Assembly (NCBI GenBank): GCA_009837725.1
Contig: VXSY01000145.1
Coordinates: 1-53,231 of the forward strand
Length of the DNA stretch: 53,231 nt
Source of the DNA: Gammaproteobacteria bacterium
GTDB lineage: Bacteria; Pseudomonadota; Gammaproteobacteria; Pseudomonadales; Azotimanducaceae
Direction: 5' to 3'
The notes below the pieces were generated by a model, which worked only from the letters and a program-made list of their open reading frames with translations, made no database searches and was not told the origin of the DNA. The translations under genes and the position numbers were made by a program. Positions 15,755 through 26,800 of the stretch are shown here, piece after piece. Each line of letters opens with the position of its first letter. Positions within the stretch are counted from its first letter, which is position 1.

Positions 15755-18700
15755 ATGAATCCAAAGAGGACGCGGGCCCTCGCCGCTGGACATAGTCGTT
15801 GGCAGACGGTTGGCAGCGGGCGACTTTGGTGTCTGAAGCTGTCGGCTCTCGCGTTGGCCATTTGCTTCGCCACCGCCGCCGGTGCCGCCGAGGTTCGGCA
15901 AGTCACGATCGGCTCAACGCCCGGGCCCGACAACACCTACTCCGCCGGCGACCGCATCAGCGTCACCGTGCGATTCGATGCCTTGGTGGAGGTTTCCGGC
16001 ACGCCCGCGCTTGAGATCGACGTCGGCGGCAGCAGGCGCCGAGCGATGATGTGGATGCACGGTGGCAGTCGGCTGCACTTTGGCTACACAGTGCGCGCCG
16101 CCGACAACGATCCGGACGGAATCAGCATCGAGGCCGGGGCGATCAAGCTCGCCGGCGGGAGCATCGACGGGCCTGATGGCGACGCCGCTCTGCTCTCTCT
16201 TCGTGGCCACGGCATCGCCAACGCGCCAGGACACCGGGTGGACGGCGCTGGCGCCTGGCCGCCAAGCATTGTCTCGGTGTCCGTTACTTCCAACCCCGGC
16301 GTCGACGACACCTACAGCAGCGGCGACGTGATCGAAGTGACGACGGAGTTCGATGAACCGGTGTTCGTCGAAGGCTTGCCAACGCTCGCAATCGAAGTCG
16401 GAAACGAGTCCCGCGAGGCGCCCTATCGCGACGGCAGTGGCAGCAACAGACTCACTTTCACAACGAGGATCTGGCGCGGCGACCTCGCCGCCGGCGGTGT
16501 TGTGCTGCCGGAAAGCGGCCTTGCCGGCGGCGCTAGCATCCGCGATGCCGACGGCAATGTCGCGCAGACAGATTACTCGGCACCCGGCCGGCAGCGGCGC
16601 CATCGGGTGGACGCCGTCGGACCGCAAGTCGTTGGCCTGAGTGTGGTTTCGAGGCCGCCGTCTGGCAGCGTGTACCGCGAAGGCGACATGGTCGAGATCG
16701 AGGTGAGCTTTGACGAAGAGGTGTACCTGACGGGCCGTGCAAGCATGCCGGTCGGCGGATTGCCCCAGGTGGAAAGCACCCAGATGGGCGGCGGCGGGGA
16801 GAGAGCGGCAACCGCCGCGGAGAGCCGGCAGCGTTCCATCGTGTTTCGCTTCAACGTCTTGGCGCAAGACACCGTGGGGAGGATCTTCTTCGGCGCGGGC
16901 CCACTTGCTCGACCGGTGAGACTCGCGGAGCAATGGCCGTCCATTCAGGACCGTGCCGGCAACGCGGCCAGCACGGAATACAGCCAGGCCAATCAGTGGC
17001 ACGACGCGCCGATAGATGGCAGCCGGCCAGACACGACACCGCCGGCCGTCCACTCCGCCACCATTGCGTCGAGGCCGTTAGGCGCCGCCTATGGCAGGGG
17101 CGAGGCGATTGCCGTGCGGATCCGGTTCACCGAAGCGCTGCAGATGTCCGGAGGCGTCTGGGCGACAACGGACCTCTTGTTGGAAACCGGCACCAAGACG
17201 CTTGGGACCTGGATCGGCAGTGGGGCAACGTCGGCGACCTTCACGTATCTCGTAACCGCGGCCGACATCGACGCCGACGGCGTGTCCCTTGCCGGTGCCG
17301 TAAACGTGGGGCCGGTCGAGGACGCAGTCGGGAACGTCGTCGATGGCGAGTCGCTGGCGTTCACGCCATTCACGGACGTGGACCACAAGGTCGATGGAAC
17401 GCGAGTGGCCGCGGCCCGCCCCCGACAAGTCGGCTCCAGGCTGTCGTTCGGCGGAGGCCGATTGTCCTTCGACGGCATGGTTGTGGTTCGGGGAACGCCG
17501 GAGTTTGTTGTGGCCGGCGAGCGTCGCGTCACGCGCTTCGACAGGCCGCGACACTCCTTCGTGGACAAGGACAGGAACCTGTGGGACATCGGCTACCGCT
17601 TTCCCGGCTTCGCCGAGGACGACTTCGACTTTGTAGGCGTTCAACTGCCCCCCGAAGGTTGGGCCGACGTGTCGTTCCTCGATGGTCGGGGGCGCGAAGT
17701 CGTGGTTGATTCGATTGCGCTGCCCCGTTCGTTTGGCCCGGCAATCGGTTCGAGCTTCCACGGCGTTGTCCTTGAGCCGCCGGCCCATGGCGGCACGCGC
17801 TACGGCGAGGGACAAACCCTCACGTTTCATGTCGTCTTTACGGAGCCGGTGAACGTCGGCGGCGCGGCAAGGCTGAAGGTGGGGGTACGCGAGCTCCCGT
17901 GCACGCCTCGAAACGGGCGCGACCGCCATTTCGTCTGCAGCCGAATCATCCAAGCCGGCGAGAACGTGACGGACCTGGAGTTGGCAAGAGGGGCATTCCG
18001 CCTGCTCGCCATCTCCATCAGGGACGACGAAGGCAATGCCGTCAGCGGGGATCTTTCGGCCTACGCGGAGACGATCGAGCCCTTCAGCGTCGACACCAGG
18101 GTGCCCCGCATCGAAGGCGTGAGCATTGCCGCACCGGTAGCGAACGGCACCTTTGGCGCCGGCGCCGTTGTTTCGGTGGTGGTGCGATTCAGCGAGCCGG
18201 TGGTTGCCACCGGTTCCGAGCAGCTGGCGATTGTCATTGGTGACGGCACCCGGCTCGCGTCGTTCGATGGCAACGCCGGCGCCGACGGGCTGCGCTTTAG
18301 CTACGTGGTTTCGCGTGCCGATGCGGACGCCAACGGGCTCGCGATTCCGGCCGACGCACTTCGGCTCGAAGGCGGCGCGATCACGGACCTGGCCGGCAAC
18401 GAGGCATCGCTTGCGCACAACGCGGTGGGCGACAGCAGCACGCGCCGTGTGGACGGGAGCGTTGCGGACATCTCGACCACACCGGTGCAGATCCGCGTGG
18501 CCACGGCCCCCACCGCAACGCTCGGTTCACCCGCCCAAGCCGCGAGGTCAAGCCTGACTTGGGAGGCCACGTCCACATGGGCTGGGCAGCCGCGGATGTC
18601 CTACGCGGTGCAGGCAGATCACCCGGATGTCCTCATTGGCCGCGCCAGTGGCTTCGTGCGGCGCGGCCAGAGCGTCACCAACAACCTGCGGATGGCCTGC

Positions 18701-20203
18701 AGGGCCGGTGGAACCGCCAATGTGCGGCTGACGATTCGCGTGAAGAGCACCCGCGTGCCCGTGGCGTGGGACGTGCTCTGTCGAGACGGCGTGATTCGCG
18801 TAAGGGAAGTGGAGGTCTTTCAAGGGCCCCTCGCGGGCCGATTCGCCTTGGAAGGCGGAACCGGACGCGTGGACGCCATCGCCAACCGGCGCAGCGTCGT
18901 ACGGGTGCATGTCGAGCACGAGTCTGCGGCAACACCGCCACTCGCTGCCGGGATCCACGTCGCGGGTGTGGGAACGCCATTGGATGCCGAGTACGCCGGC
19001 TCCATGCGACGCGGCAGAAAGTGGGTGTCACGCTACACGATGCCCCTGCCAGCGGCGCAGTTTATGCGAGGAAACGGGCTTGAACTCGTGGCCGACCCCA
19101 GCGCGCAGTTGGACGCCGATGTCCTCGCGACCCCGCGACTGAACTTCGCCTCGCTCACGCCGAAGACGCTGCCGGCGCTCAAACCAGTGTTCGTGCCCGT
19201 TCAGGTCGTTGACACGACGCCGACCGTGAGCGCCGACGCCCTCCTTGAGGTGGCCCGCAGCCTGTTGCCGATTGCCCGCGTGCGTGCGCGGGTGCGAGCC
19301 GCACTCGTCTATGAACTCTCCGCCGCGGAGAGAAACAGCCGACGAGTTGATGCGGATCGGCTCTTCGACCGAGTGGTGCAGTTGGCCAACGAGGAGGGTG
19401 CGGCGGACGAGTTCTACATTGCCGTCGCGGCAATGCCGCCGGGATGGGAGCCCGACACCAACCACGTCTATGGCGGCGCAAATCAGGTCGTCCTCGGTGA
19501 CGCCACGTTGGCCGAACGGGTGGCGTTCGGACTCGGATGGGGCATGGGGCTGCGGTCGGTGCCTTGCCAAGCGTTGGGCGACCCTGCGTTCCCGTACGCC
19601 GGCATCGGCGCCGAGGGGAGCTACTCGTTCCTCGAGCAGCGGTTCATCACGGCGAGCGAGAGCTACTACGACCTGATGTCGGGCTGCGTGCCACAGCATA
19701 TCTCCACGTACAGCTACCAGAAGGCCGTGGCGTGGGGCGACGGGGCGAGCGAAGCGGCGGACCGTAACGGCGCCGCGATGCCGGTGGCGTCGGATGTCCG
19801 GAGCAACCTTGGCGGTGGCGGTCAGGGCGGGCACGCGATCGCAGTCGATGGTCGGGTTAGCGATGCCCCCGCCATCGTTCAGAGCCTCGCGCTGTCGGGA
19901 TCGGTGGACGAACACGGTTTCTGGGCCCTGTTCGCCGCTGCCACCAGCACCTCCTTGCCACGGATCGATGCACCCGGCGATTTCGTCCTCACGCTCCACG
20001 ACGACTCGGGGCTTGAGATGTACCGCCAACTCCTCGCCACCGCAGACATGGGCGCGTCGGCAGGCCGTGCCGGCGCGTGGGCCGTGCGTGTCCCCTTGCA
20101 GGCTCGCGAGGTACACGCCGTACGCATCCGCAATGCCGGCGGCAGCCTGCTGCTCGACAACGACGTGCGTCTCCCAGCCGGTCCACATGCAGAGGTACGT
20201 TGA
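15755..20203 (+). CDS. large secreted protein: Ig-like repeats plus inactivated metallopeptidase-like domain
   Basis: This is a 1482-residue extracellular or cell-surface protein. A signal peptide (LWCLKLSALALAICFATAAGA) spans about residues 24-45. Six diverged Ig-like repeats of about 110-160 residues follow, to about residue 920. Each begins with a pattern like YSSGDVIEVTTEFDEPV, as in bacterial surface-protein (SWM/Big-like) repeats. A beta-rich linker leads to a C-terminal domain from about residue 1015. This domain aligns with zinc metallopeptidases having HExGHxxGLxHAPC followed by an IMSYC-like Met turn. Here the first block reads VAFGLGWGMGLRSVPC (from residue 1256) and the second YDLMSGCVPQHIS, so all zinc ligands and the catalytic Glu are replaced. 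The chosen ATG at 15755 has GGAGG 11 nt upstream; the frame is open to 15623. Surface binding rather than proteolysis is inferred. Confidence 0.8.
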   Translation: MNPKRTRALAAGHSRWQTVGSGRLWCLKLSALALAICFATAAGAAEVRQVTIGSTPGPDNTYSAGDRISVTVRFDALVEVSGTPALEIDVGGSRRRAMMWMHGGSRLHFGYTVRAADNDPDGISIEAGAIKLAGGSIDGPDGDAALLSLRGHGIANAPGHRVDGAGAWPPSIVSVSVTSNPGVDDTYSSGDVIEVTTEFDEPVFVEGLPTLAIEVGNESREAPYRDGSGSNRLTFTTRIWRGDLAAGGVVLPESGLAGGASIRDADGNVAQTDYSAPGRQRRHRVDAVGPQVVGLSVVSRPPSGSVYREGDMVEIEVSFDEEVYLTGRASMPVGGLPQVESTQMGGGGERAATAAESRQRSIVFRFNVLAQDTVGRIFFGAGPLARPVRLAEQWPSIQDRAGNAASTEYSQANQWHDAPIDGSRPDTTPPAVHSATIASRPLGAAYGRGEAIAVRIRFTEALQMSGGVWATTDLLLETGTKTLGTWIGSGATSATFTYLVTAADIDADGVSLAGAVNVGPVEDAVGNVVDGESLAFTPFTDVDHKVDGTRVAAARPRQVGSRLSFGGGRLSFDGMVVVRGTPEFVVAGERRVTRFDRPRHSFVDKDRNLWDIGYRFPGFAEDDFDFVGVQLPPEGWADVSFLDGRGREVVVDSIALPRSFGPAIGSSFHGVVLEPPAHGGTRYGEGQTLTFHVVFTEPVNVGGAARLKVGVRELPCTPRNGRDRHFVCSRIIQAGENVTDLELARGAFRLLAISIRDDEGNAVSGDLSAYAETIEPFSVDTRVPRIEGVSIAAPVANGTFGAGAVVSVVVRFSEPVVATGSEQLAIVIGDGTRLASFDGNAGADGLRFSYVVSRADADANGLAIPADALRLEGGAITDLAGNEASLAHNAVGDSSTRRVDGSVADISTTPVQIRVATAPTATLGSPAQAARSSLTWEATSTWAGQPRMSYAVQADHPDVLIGRASGFVRRGQSVTNNLRMACRAGGTANVRLTIRVKSTRVPVAWDVLCRDGVIRVREVEVFQGPLAGRFALEGGTGRVDAIANRRSVVRVHVEHESAATPPLAAGIHVAGVGTPLDAEYAGSMRRGRKWVSRYTMPLPAAQFMRGNGLELVADPSAQLDADVLATPRLNFASLTPKTLPALKPVFVPVQVVDTTPTVSADALLEVARSLLPIARVRARVRAALVYELSAAERNSRRVDADRLFDRVVQLANEEGAADEFYIAVAAMPPGWEPDTNHVYGGANQVVLGDATLAERVAFGLGWGMGLRSVPCQALGDPAFPYAGIGAEGSYSFLEQRFITASESYYDLMSGCVPQHISTYSYQKAVAWGDGASEAADRNGAAMPVASDVRSNLGGGGQGGHAIAVDGRVSDAPAIVQSLALSGSVDEHGFWALFAAATSTSLPRIDAPGDFVLTLHDDSGLEMYRQLLATADMGASAGRAGAWAVRVPLQAREVHAVRIRNAGGSLLLDNDVRLPAGPHAEVR

Positions 20204-20349
20204 GCGGGGCCCCGTAGGCTCAACTCTTGAATGACGCCTAGCGGGGCGAATCCGAGGCCGTCGCCACGAGCGCTGGTGAGAAACATCGGCTAAGCGCCTG
20301 CACCGCAGACTTTCGCTCCACTGCCAAACTTGCCGCCCCGAAAATGAGG

Positions 20350-20369
20350 GGGCGTCTTCGCCCTTTTTT
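20350..20369 (+). terminator. intrinsic terminator upstream of the ilv operon
   Basis: GGGCG-TCTT-CGCCC followed directly by six T makes a classical Rho-independent terminator. It lies 147 bp after the stop of the large surface protein gene and 32 bp before the proposed ilv promoter, so it most likely ends the upstream transcript rather than acting as an attenuator. Confidence 0.65.
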
Positions 20370-20401
20370 CTCGGTTGGGGGCAAGGGCACTTGTGCGGTC
20401 T

Positions 20402-20410
20402 TGGTATGAT
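20402..20410 (+). promoter_or_regulatory. candidate extended -10 promoter of the ilv operon
   Basis: TGGTATGAT gives an extended -10 (TGn) directly in front of TATGAT, five of six matches to consensus, 38 bp upstream of the ilvI start. No good -35 box lies at the right distance, which fits an extended -10 promoter. No leader peptide rich in Ile, Val or Leu codons was found in the short leader. Confidence 0.4.
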
Positions 20411-20447
20411 TCGCGCCCTTTTTCGCGAGGGCTGAAGGCGGTTTCCT

Positions 20448-22211
20448 TTGGTGAGCGAGCAAACCGAACATCTTTCCGGTGGCGACATGCTGATTCGGGC
20501 GTTGCAGGATGCTGGGGTCGAGTACATCTTCGGCTATCCCGGCGGCGCGGCGCTGCACATCTACGACGCCATCTTCCGGCAGCAGCGGGTGGAGCACATC
20601 CTGGTTCGTCACGAGCAGGCGGCGACGCACATGGCGGATGGGTATGCCCGTGCGACCGGGAAGCCGGGGGTGGTGCTCGTCACTTCCGGGCCAGGTGCCA
20701 CCAACGCCGTGACCGGCATAGCCACCGCGTACATGGACTCCATCCCGATGGTGGTGATTTCCGGGCAGGTGGCGAACGAGTTCATCGGCACGGATGCGTT
20801 TCAGGAAACGGACATGGTCGGGGTCTCGCGGCCGGTCGTGAAGCACAGCTACCTCGTCAAGGAAGCATCCGAGATTCCGCGCATCGTCGCCGAGGCGTTC
20901 TACATCGCGAGCACAGGGCGCCCGGGGCCCGTGGTGATCGACGTGCCGAAGGACACCACCGATCCGGCCCAACTGTTCCCATACGAGTTTCCGGATTCGG
21001 TGACACTGCGTTCCTACAACCCGACGACGCGTGGCCATGGCGGCCAGATTCGCAAGGCGGCTACGGCGCTGCTCGAAGCCGAGCGGCCCGTCATCTACAC
21101 CGGCGGCGGTCTGGTGCAAGGCAACGCTGGCAGCACTCTCACCAGCATTGCCGACATGCTTGGCCATCCGGTCACCAGCACGTTGATGGGCCTCGGCGCC
21201 TACCCCGGCTCGAAGCCGCACTTTCTCGGCATGTTGGGCATGCACGGCACCTATGAAGCCAACATGGCCATGCACCATGCCGATCTCATCTTCGCGGTGG
21301 GTGCGCGCTTCGACGACCGCGTCACCAACGACCCGGCGCAGTTCTCGCCAGATGCCAAGATCGTCCACATCGACATCGACCCCGCCAGCATCTCGAAGAT
21401 CGTCCGTGCCGACATCCCCATCGTTGGGCCCGTGGACTCGGTGCTGCCGGAACTCAAGCGCATCGTCAATGCGGAGATGGCGCGGGACCCCTCGCGCCCC
21501 GACCGCGTCGCTCTCGCCGAATGGTGGGAGCGCATCGCCCGCTGGCGGGCCGAACACGGCCTCGACCACGACCAGCGCCATCGCAACGGGGCTGCGGGTT
21601 CGCTGTTGCCGCAGCAGGTGGTGCAGGCGGTGTATCGGGCGACGGGCGGCGACGCCTATGTCTCAAGCGATGTGGGGCAGCACCAGATGTTTGCCGCGCA
21701 GTACTATCACTTCGATCAGCCCCGGCGGTGGATCAACAGCGGTGGTCTGGGCACCATGGGCTTTGGCTTGCCAGCGGCGATGGGTGTGCAATTCGCCCAT
21801 CCCGATGCGGTGGTCGCCTGCATCACCGGCGAAGGCAGCTTCATGATGAACATGCAGGAGCTATCCACCTGCATGCAATATGCACTGCCCATCAAGATCA
21901 TTAACCTCAACAACAAGGCCCTCGGCATGGTGAAGCAGTGGCAGGACATGCAATACGGCGGTCGCCACTCGCACAGCACCTATCGCGATGCACTGCCGGA
22001 TTTCGTGCACCTGGTGGAGTCCTTCGGTCACGTTGGTTACCGGGTTCACGACCTCGGCGAACTCGATGCGGTGATGGCGGATGTCTTCGGCGAGAAGCAC
22101 AAGGGCGACCTCGTGTTCGTGGACGCGCACATCGACCCGGACGAGCATGTCTATCCCATGGCCATCAGGGGCGGCGCCATGAAGGACATGATCCTGGATC
22201 GGGCCGTCTGA
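20448..22211 (+). CDS. ilvI: acetolactate synthase, large (catalytic) subunit
   Basis: This 587-residue thiamine-diphosphate enzyme condenses pyruvate with pyruvate or 2-oxobutyrate, the first shared step of valine, leucine and isoleucine synthesis. The catalytic Glu is in LVRHEQAATHMADGYARATG (about residues 51-70), followed by VTSGPGATN. The ThDP/Mg site is ITGEGSFMMN (about residues 461-470), with NLNNKALGMVKQWQDMQYGG after it. GEG instead of GDG is, from memory, also seen in Pseudomonas-type enzymes. The start is TTG at 20448 or the adjacent GTG at 20451; GAAGG lies upstream of both. It leads the ilvI-ilvH-ilvC operon. Confidence 0.94.
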   Translation: MVSEQTEHLSGGDMLIRALQDAGVEYIFGYPGGAALHIYDAIFRQQRVEHILVRHEQAATHMADGYARATGKPGVVLVTSGPGATNAVTGIATAYMDSIPMVVISGQVANEFIGTDAFQETDMVGVSRPVVKHSYLVKEASEIPRIVAEAFYIASTGRPGPVVIDVPKDTTDPAQLFPYEFPDSVTLRSYNPTTRGHGGQIRKAATALLEAERPVIYTGGGLVQGNAGSTLTSIADMLGHPVTSTLMGLGAYPGSKPHFLGMLGMHGTYEANMAMHHADLIFAVGARFDDRVTNDPAQFSPDAKIVHIDIDPASISKIVRADIPIVGPVDSVLPELKRIVNAEMARDPSRPDRVALAEWWERIARWRAEHGLDHDQRHRNGAAGSLLPQQVVQAVYRATGGDAYVSSDVGQHQMFAAQYYHFDQPRRWINSGGLGTMGFGLPAAMGVQFAHPDAVVACITGEGSFMMNMQELSTCMQYALPIKIINLNNKALGMVKQWQDMQYGGRHSHSTYRDALPDFVHLVESFGHVGYRVHDLGELDAVMADVFGEKHKGDLVFVDAHIDPDEHVYPMAIRGGAMKDMILDRAV

Positions 22212-22244
22212 CCGTTCGTTGACTTAGGGTTTGGACACATCACC

Positions 22245-23797
<1,553 letters not shown>

Positions 23798-23812
23798 CGC
23801 GGGACCCTCAAC

Positions 23813-26800
23813 GTGTTCGTTGAGCGGCTTGAACCGCGCTTGGATCTCCTGCGCGAGGAGTATGTCCTCGTTCAGGCGTTCAAGAAGACGGCGTCCTACA
23901 TCCGGTACCACAGCTGGTATTCCGACACCCTCGCCCTTGACTTGGCGTCCGCCAACTTGCGGGTGTTTCTCGACGAGATCCGCCAGCGGCTCATGTTGCC
24001 GGAGACTTGGAGTGGTCGCCCTTTGCGCATCGTTCCCGCGCCCAAGAGCCAATCTTGGCAAGTGCGCCAGGGCGTTTGGGGGCCCGTCAAGACTGGCAAG
24101 ACGCCAGGACGGCTTCGACCGTTGGCGCATGTGGACTTAGCTGATCAAGTCGTAGCCACCGCGCTGATGCTCTGCCTCGCTGACCGAATTGAGACGATGC
24201 AGGGAGACCCCCGGCGCGACATACACGACCCCGGCGTGCGTGGACGCGTGGTTTCATATGGGAACCGCTTGTTCTGCGATGACACCAATGGTGAACTGCG
24301 CCACCGGTGGGGATCTTCCAAGCTTTATCGAGCCTACTCCCAGGACTACCAGACGTTCGTCTCCCGCCCTGAAGTAGCGGCCCTGTCGATTTCGCCCACC
24401 GAAAGGCAGCTTGTCTACGTTGTCCACGCCGACCTTAAGCAGTTCTATGACCGCGTGCGCCCGGATCTCCTCTCGGACGCCATTGAGGGCATCCAGCAGG
24501 CAAATGACGACCCGACGTTCTTCTCTCTGATGCGATCGGTGTTCGATTGGCGCTGGCACACGAGTGACGAGCGAGATGTCCAGATCTACGCTGAACAGGC
24601 GGAACTTGCAGACTTCACGCGGGTAGTTTTGCCACAAGGCCTTGTCGCGTCTGGGTTCTTTGCCAACGTCGTGCTGTGTCGATTTGACAATGCGTTGCGC
24701 GAAGCGGTCGGTACCGAAATTTCTGCGGGGATCGTATTGGAGGACGTGTGCCGATACGTCGACGATTTCCGGATTGTCGTGGCGGTTGAAACAACGGCTG
24801 CTGGGCTGAACAACCTCGGCGGCGCCATCTCCCAATGGCTGAGTCATGTGCTGGAGGAGCGTGCGAGCGGGCTTGCGCTCTCGCCGGAGAAGACGCAGGT
24901 AGCGATGCTCAAGGGCAAGGAACTACCGCTGGTCCGGCAAAGCGCCAAGATGAGACGTATCCAGTCCGCGGTATCGGGAGGGTTTGACGCCATTGCGGGC
25001 GAGGAGATAGTGGACGCCCTTCAGGGCTTGATGCGCTCGCAGGAAGCGGCGAGCGATGATGAAGGCGGGTGGCGACTTACGCCAGTTCCCGATGTGCGCG
25101 ACGAGACGGTGGCACGGTTCGCGGCGTTTCGATTCCGTCGCACATTTCGATCGATTAGGCCTTTGTTGGAGAGGGACGATGGGAGGGGTGCGACTCAGCC
25201 CGATGATGTGGATGAATTGGTCGATGTGCGCCGACCGACGCGTACGCAGCGGGAGCTGGATGAGGACGCACGGACGTTCGCGTTGGGCCTCGTCAAGAGA
25301 TGGGTTGATGACCCGTCGAATGTCCGTCTGCTACGCATCGGACTCGACCTCTGGCCGGACGCGGACATTCTGCGCGAGGTTTTGTCACTGCTTCGGCCCT
25401 TCACGGAAAAGGGGGGGCGGCGAAAGGCCCCGCGGCGAGTCGCTTGGTATTGCCTTGCTGAGGTTTTGCGTGCAGGAGCCACGGAGACGGGCTTGGTACC
25501 GGACACCGAGTTGCTCCCGACAGGGCTCGACCTTGTAGCCTATCGGGAAGAGCTTCGCACGGAAGCTATCCGGCTGGTGGCCATATCCGCACGCACGATT
25601 CCTTGGTATCTCCGACAGCAGGCATTGTTGTTTTTGGCGGCATGCGATCCCCACGCCGCACCGTTCACGCTCACGGGAAGAGTGGCAGAGACCCGGCACT
25701 ACCGGGAGCTCATTCGATTCCTGCGTGGCGAAGGAGAGAAGCTCCGGAGTTCCGACTTCGCGACGTTGGCTGTTGTTGCTAGGCGGGCGTTCGTTGGGCA
25801 TGCACGGGCGGTGGAATTGACCCGCCCAAGCTTGACTTCCGTACGGCGGCAGCAACTCGCTCAGCGAGACCCGTCGTTTCTCCTCGAACTCCTTGATGTC
25901 GCTGCGCGCGATCTCCCTGTCGACGGTCTGCCTGCCCGTATCAGTGAAGACCTCTGCCGAGGCGACGATGCCGCCATAGGCCCGCACGAGACCGTAACGC
26001 TGGCCCGGGCAGTGCTGAGTACGCACCCGAGAGATCCCCTTCGTAACGAGCTCTCCATTCCGCGTTTCGCGGCCGCCTTCCTCGAACATTGGATGCAACT
26101 GGAGCCGCCGCCGGACGTTGTCACACCTGGCCAAGTCAGATTGACGCTTGAGGACGACCAAGGCATCACCGATGTAGTTGAACTGGAAATCCTAGCAAGC
26201 CCGACCGCCACATCTGGTTCATTGTACGAGGTACCCGTATGGTGCGAGACCGACGAGCGGTGGCGCTTCCAACTCGGATTCATGCTGCGGTTCATCCTAT
26301 CTGGGCAACCGGACTTCACGCGCCCTGTTGCAAGTACGAGCTGGAAGGAAGAGCAGCCGTCCTATCGTCCGGCCGAGAGCCACTGGTACCAGCGTCTCTA
26401 TGGCCTCTTCAACGGGCAACCGGCCTTTGGGGACGATTGGCTTCCCATCACGGAATGGGTGGAGATGCTCCTATTGGCGCTTCTCCGTTGGCCGGGGTGC
26501 CGCGTCCCGGACTCCTATGGTTGGATCGAGGAAGGGATCGGAGAAACCACGAAGCGAATCAAGGGGCGAGTCGCCGAGTTGGAGCAGATGCGCGGCAACG
26601 CGACCGGTGTCTTGATGCTCCCGCTGTTAACGAAGCGGCCTACTGATACCGAGACAAAGCGGCCGTTGCGGGCTTGTGTGGTACAGACCGTAATCCCTTC
26701 TTCCGGCGACTTTCCGTCCGCAGATGCTGCGACGCTTGATAGCTTGGCGTTTAGTGGTCGAGCCATTCGCCAAAGGCATCGCAGGCATCTGTCGGCAGCG

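Noticed and set aside
20204-20447. Amino-acid leader peptide attenuator for the ilv operon
   Set aside because: The terminator lies before the proposed promoter, and no short frame rich in Ile/Val/Leu codons with its own ribosome binding site was seen.
19028-21581. Long minus-strand frames opposite the surface protein and ilvI
   Set aside because: They mirror real coding regions, have biased composition and lack start signals.
23813-25100. Retron, diversity-generating retroelement or group II intron interpretation of the reverse transcriptase
   Set aside because: No msr/msd-like RNA, template/variable repeat pair, maturase or intron RNA ends were found; the nitrilase fusion fits the DRT type 1 group better.
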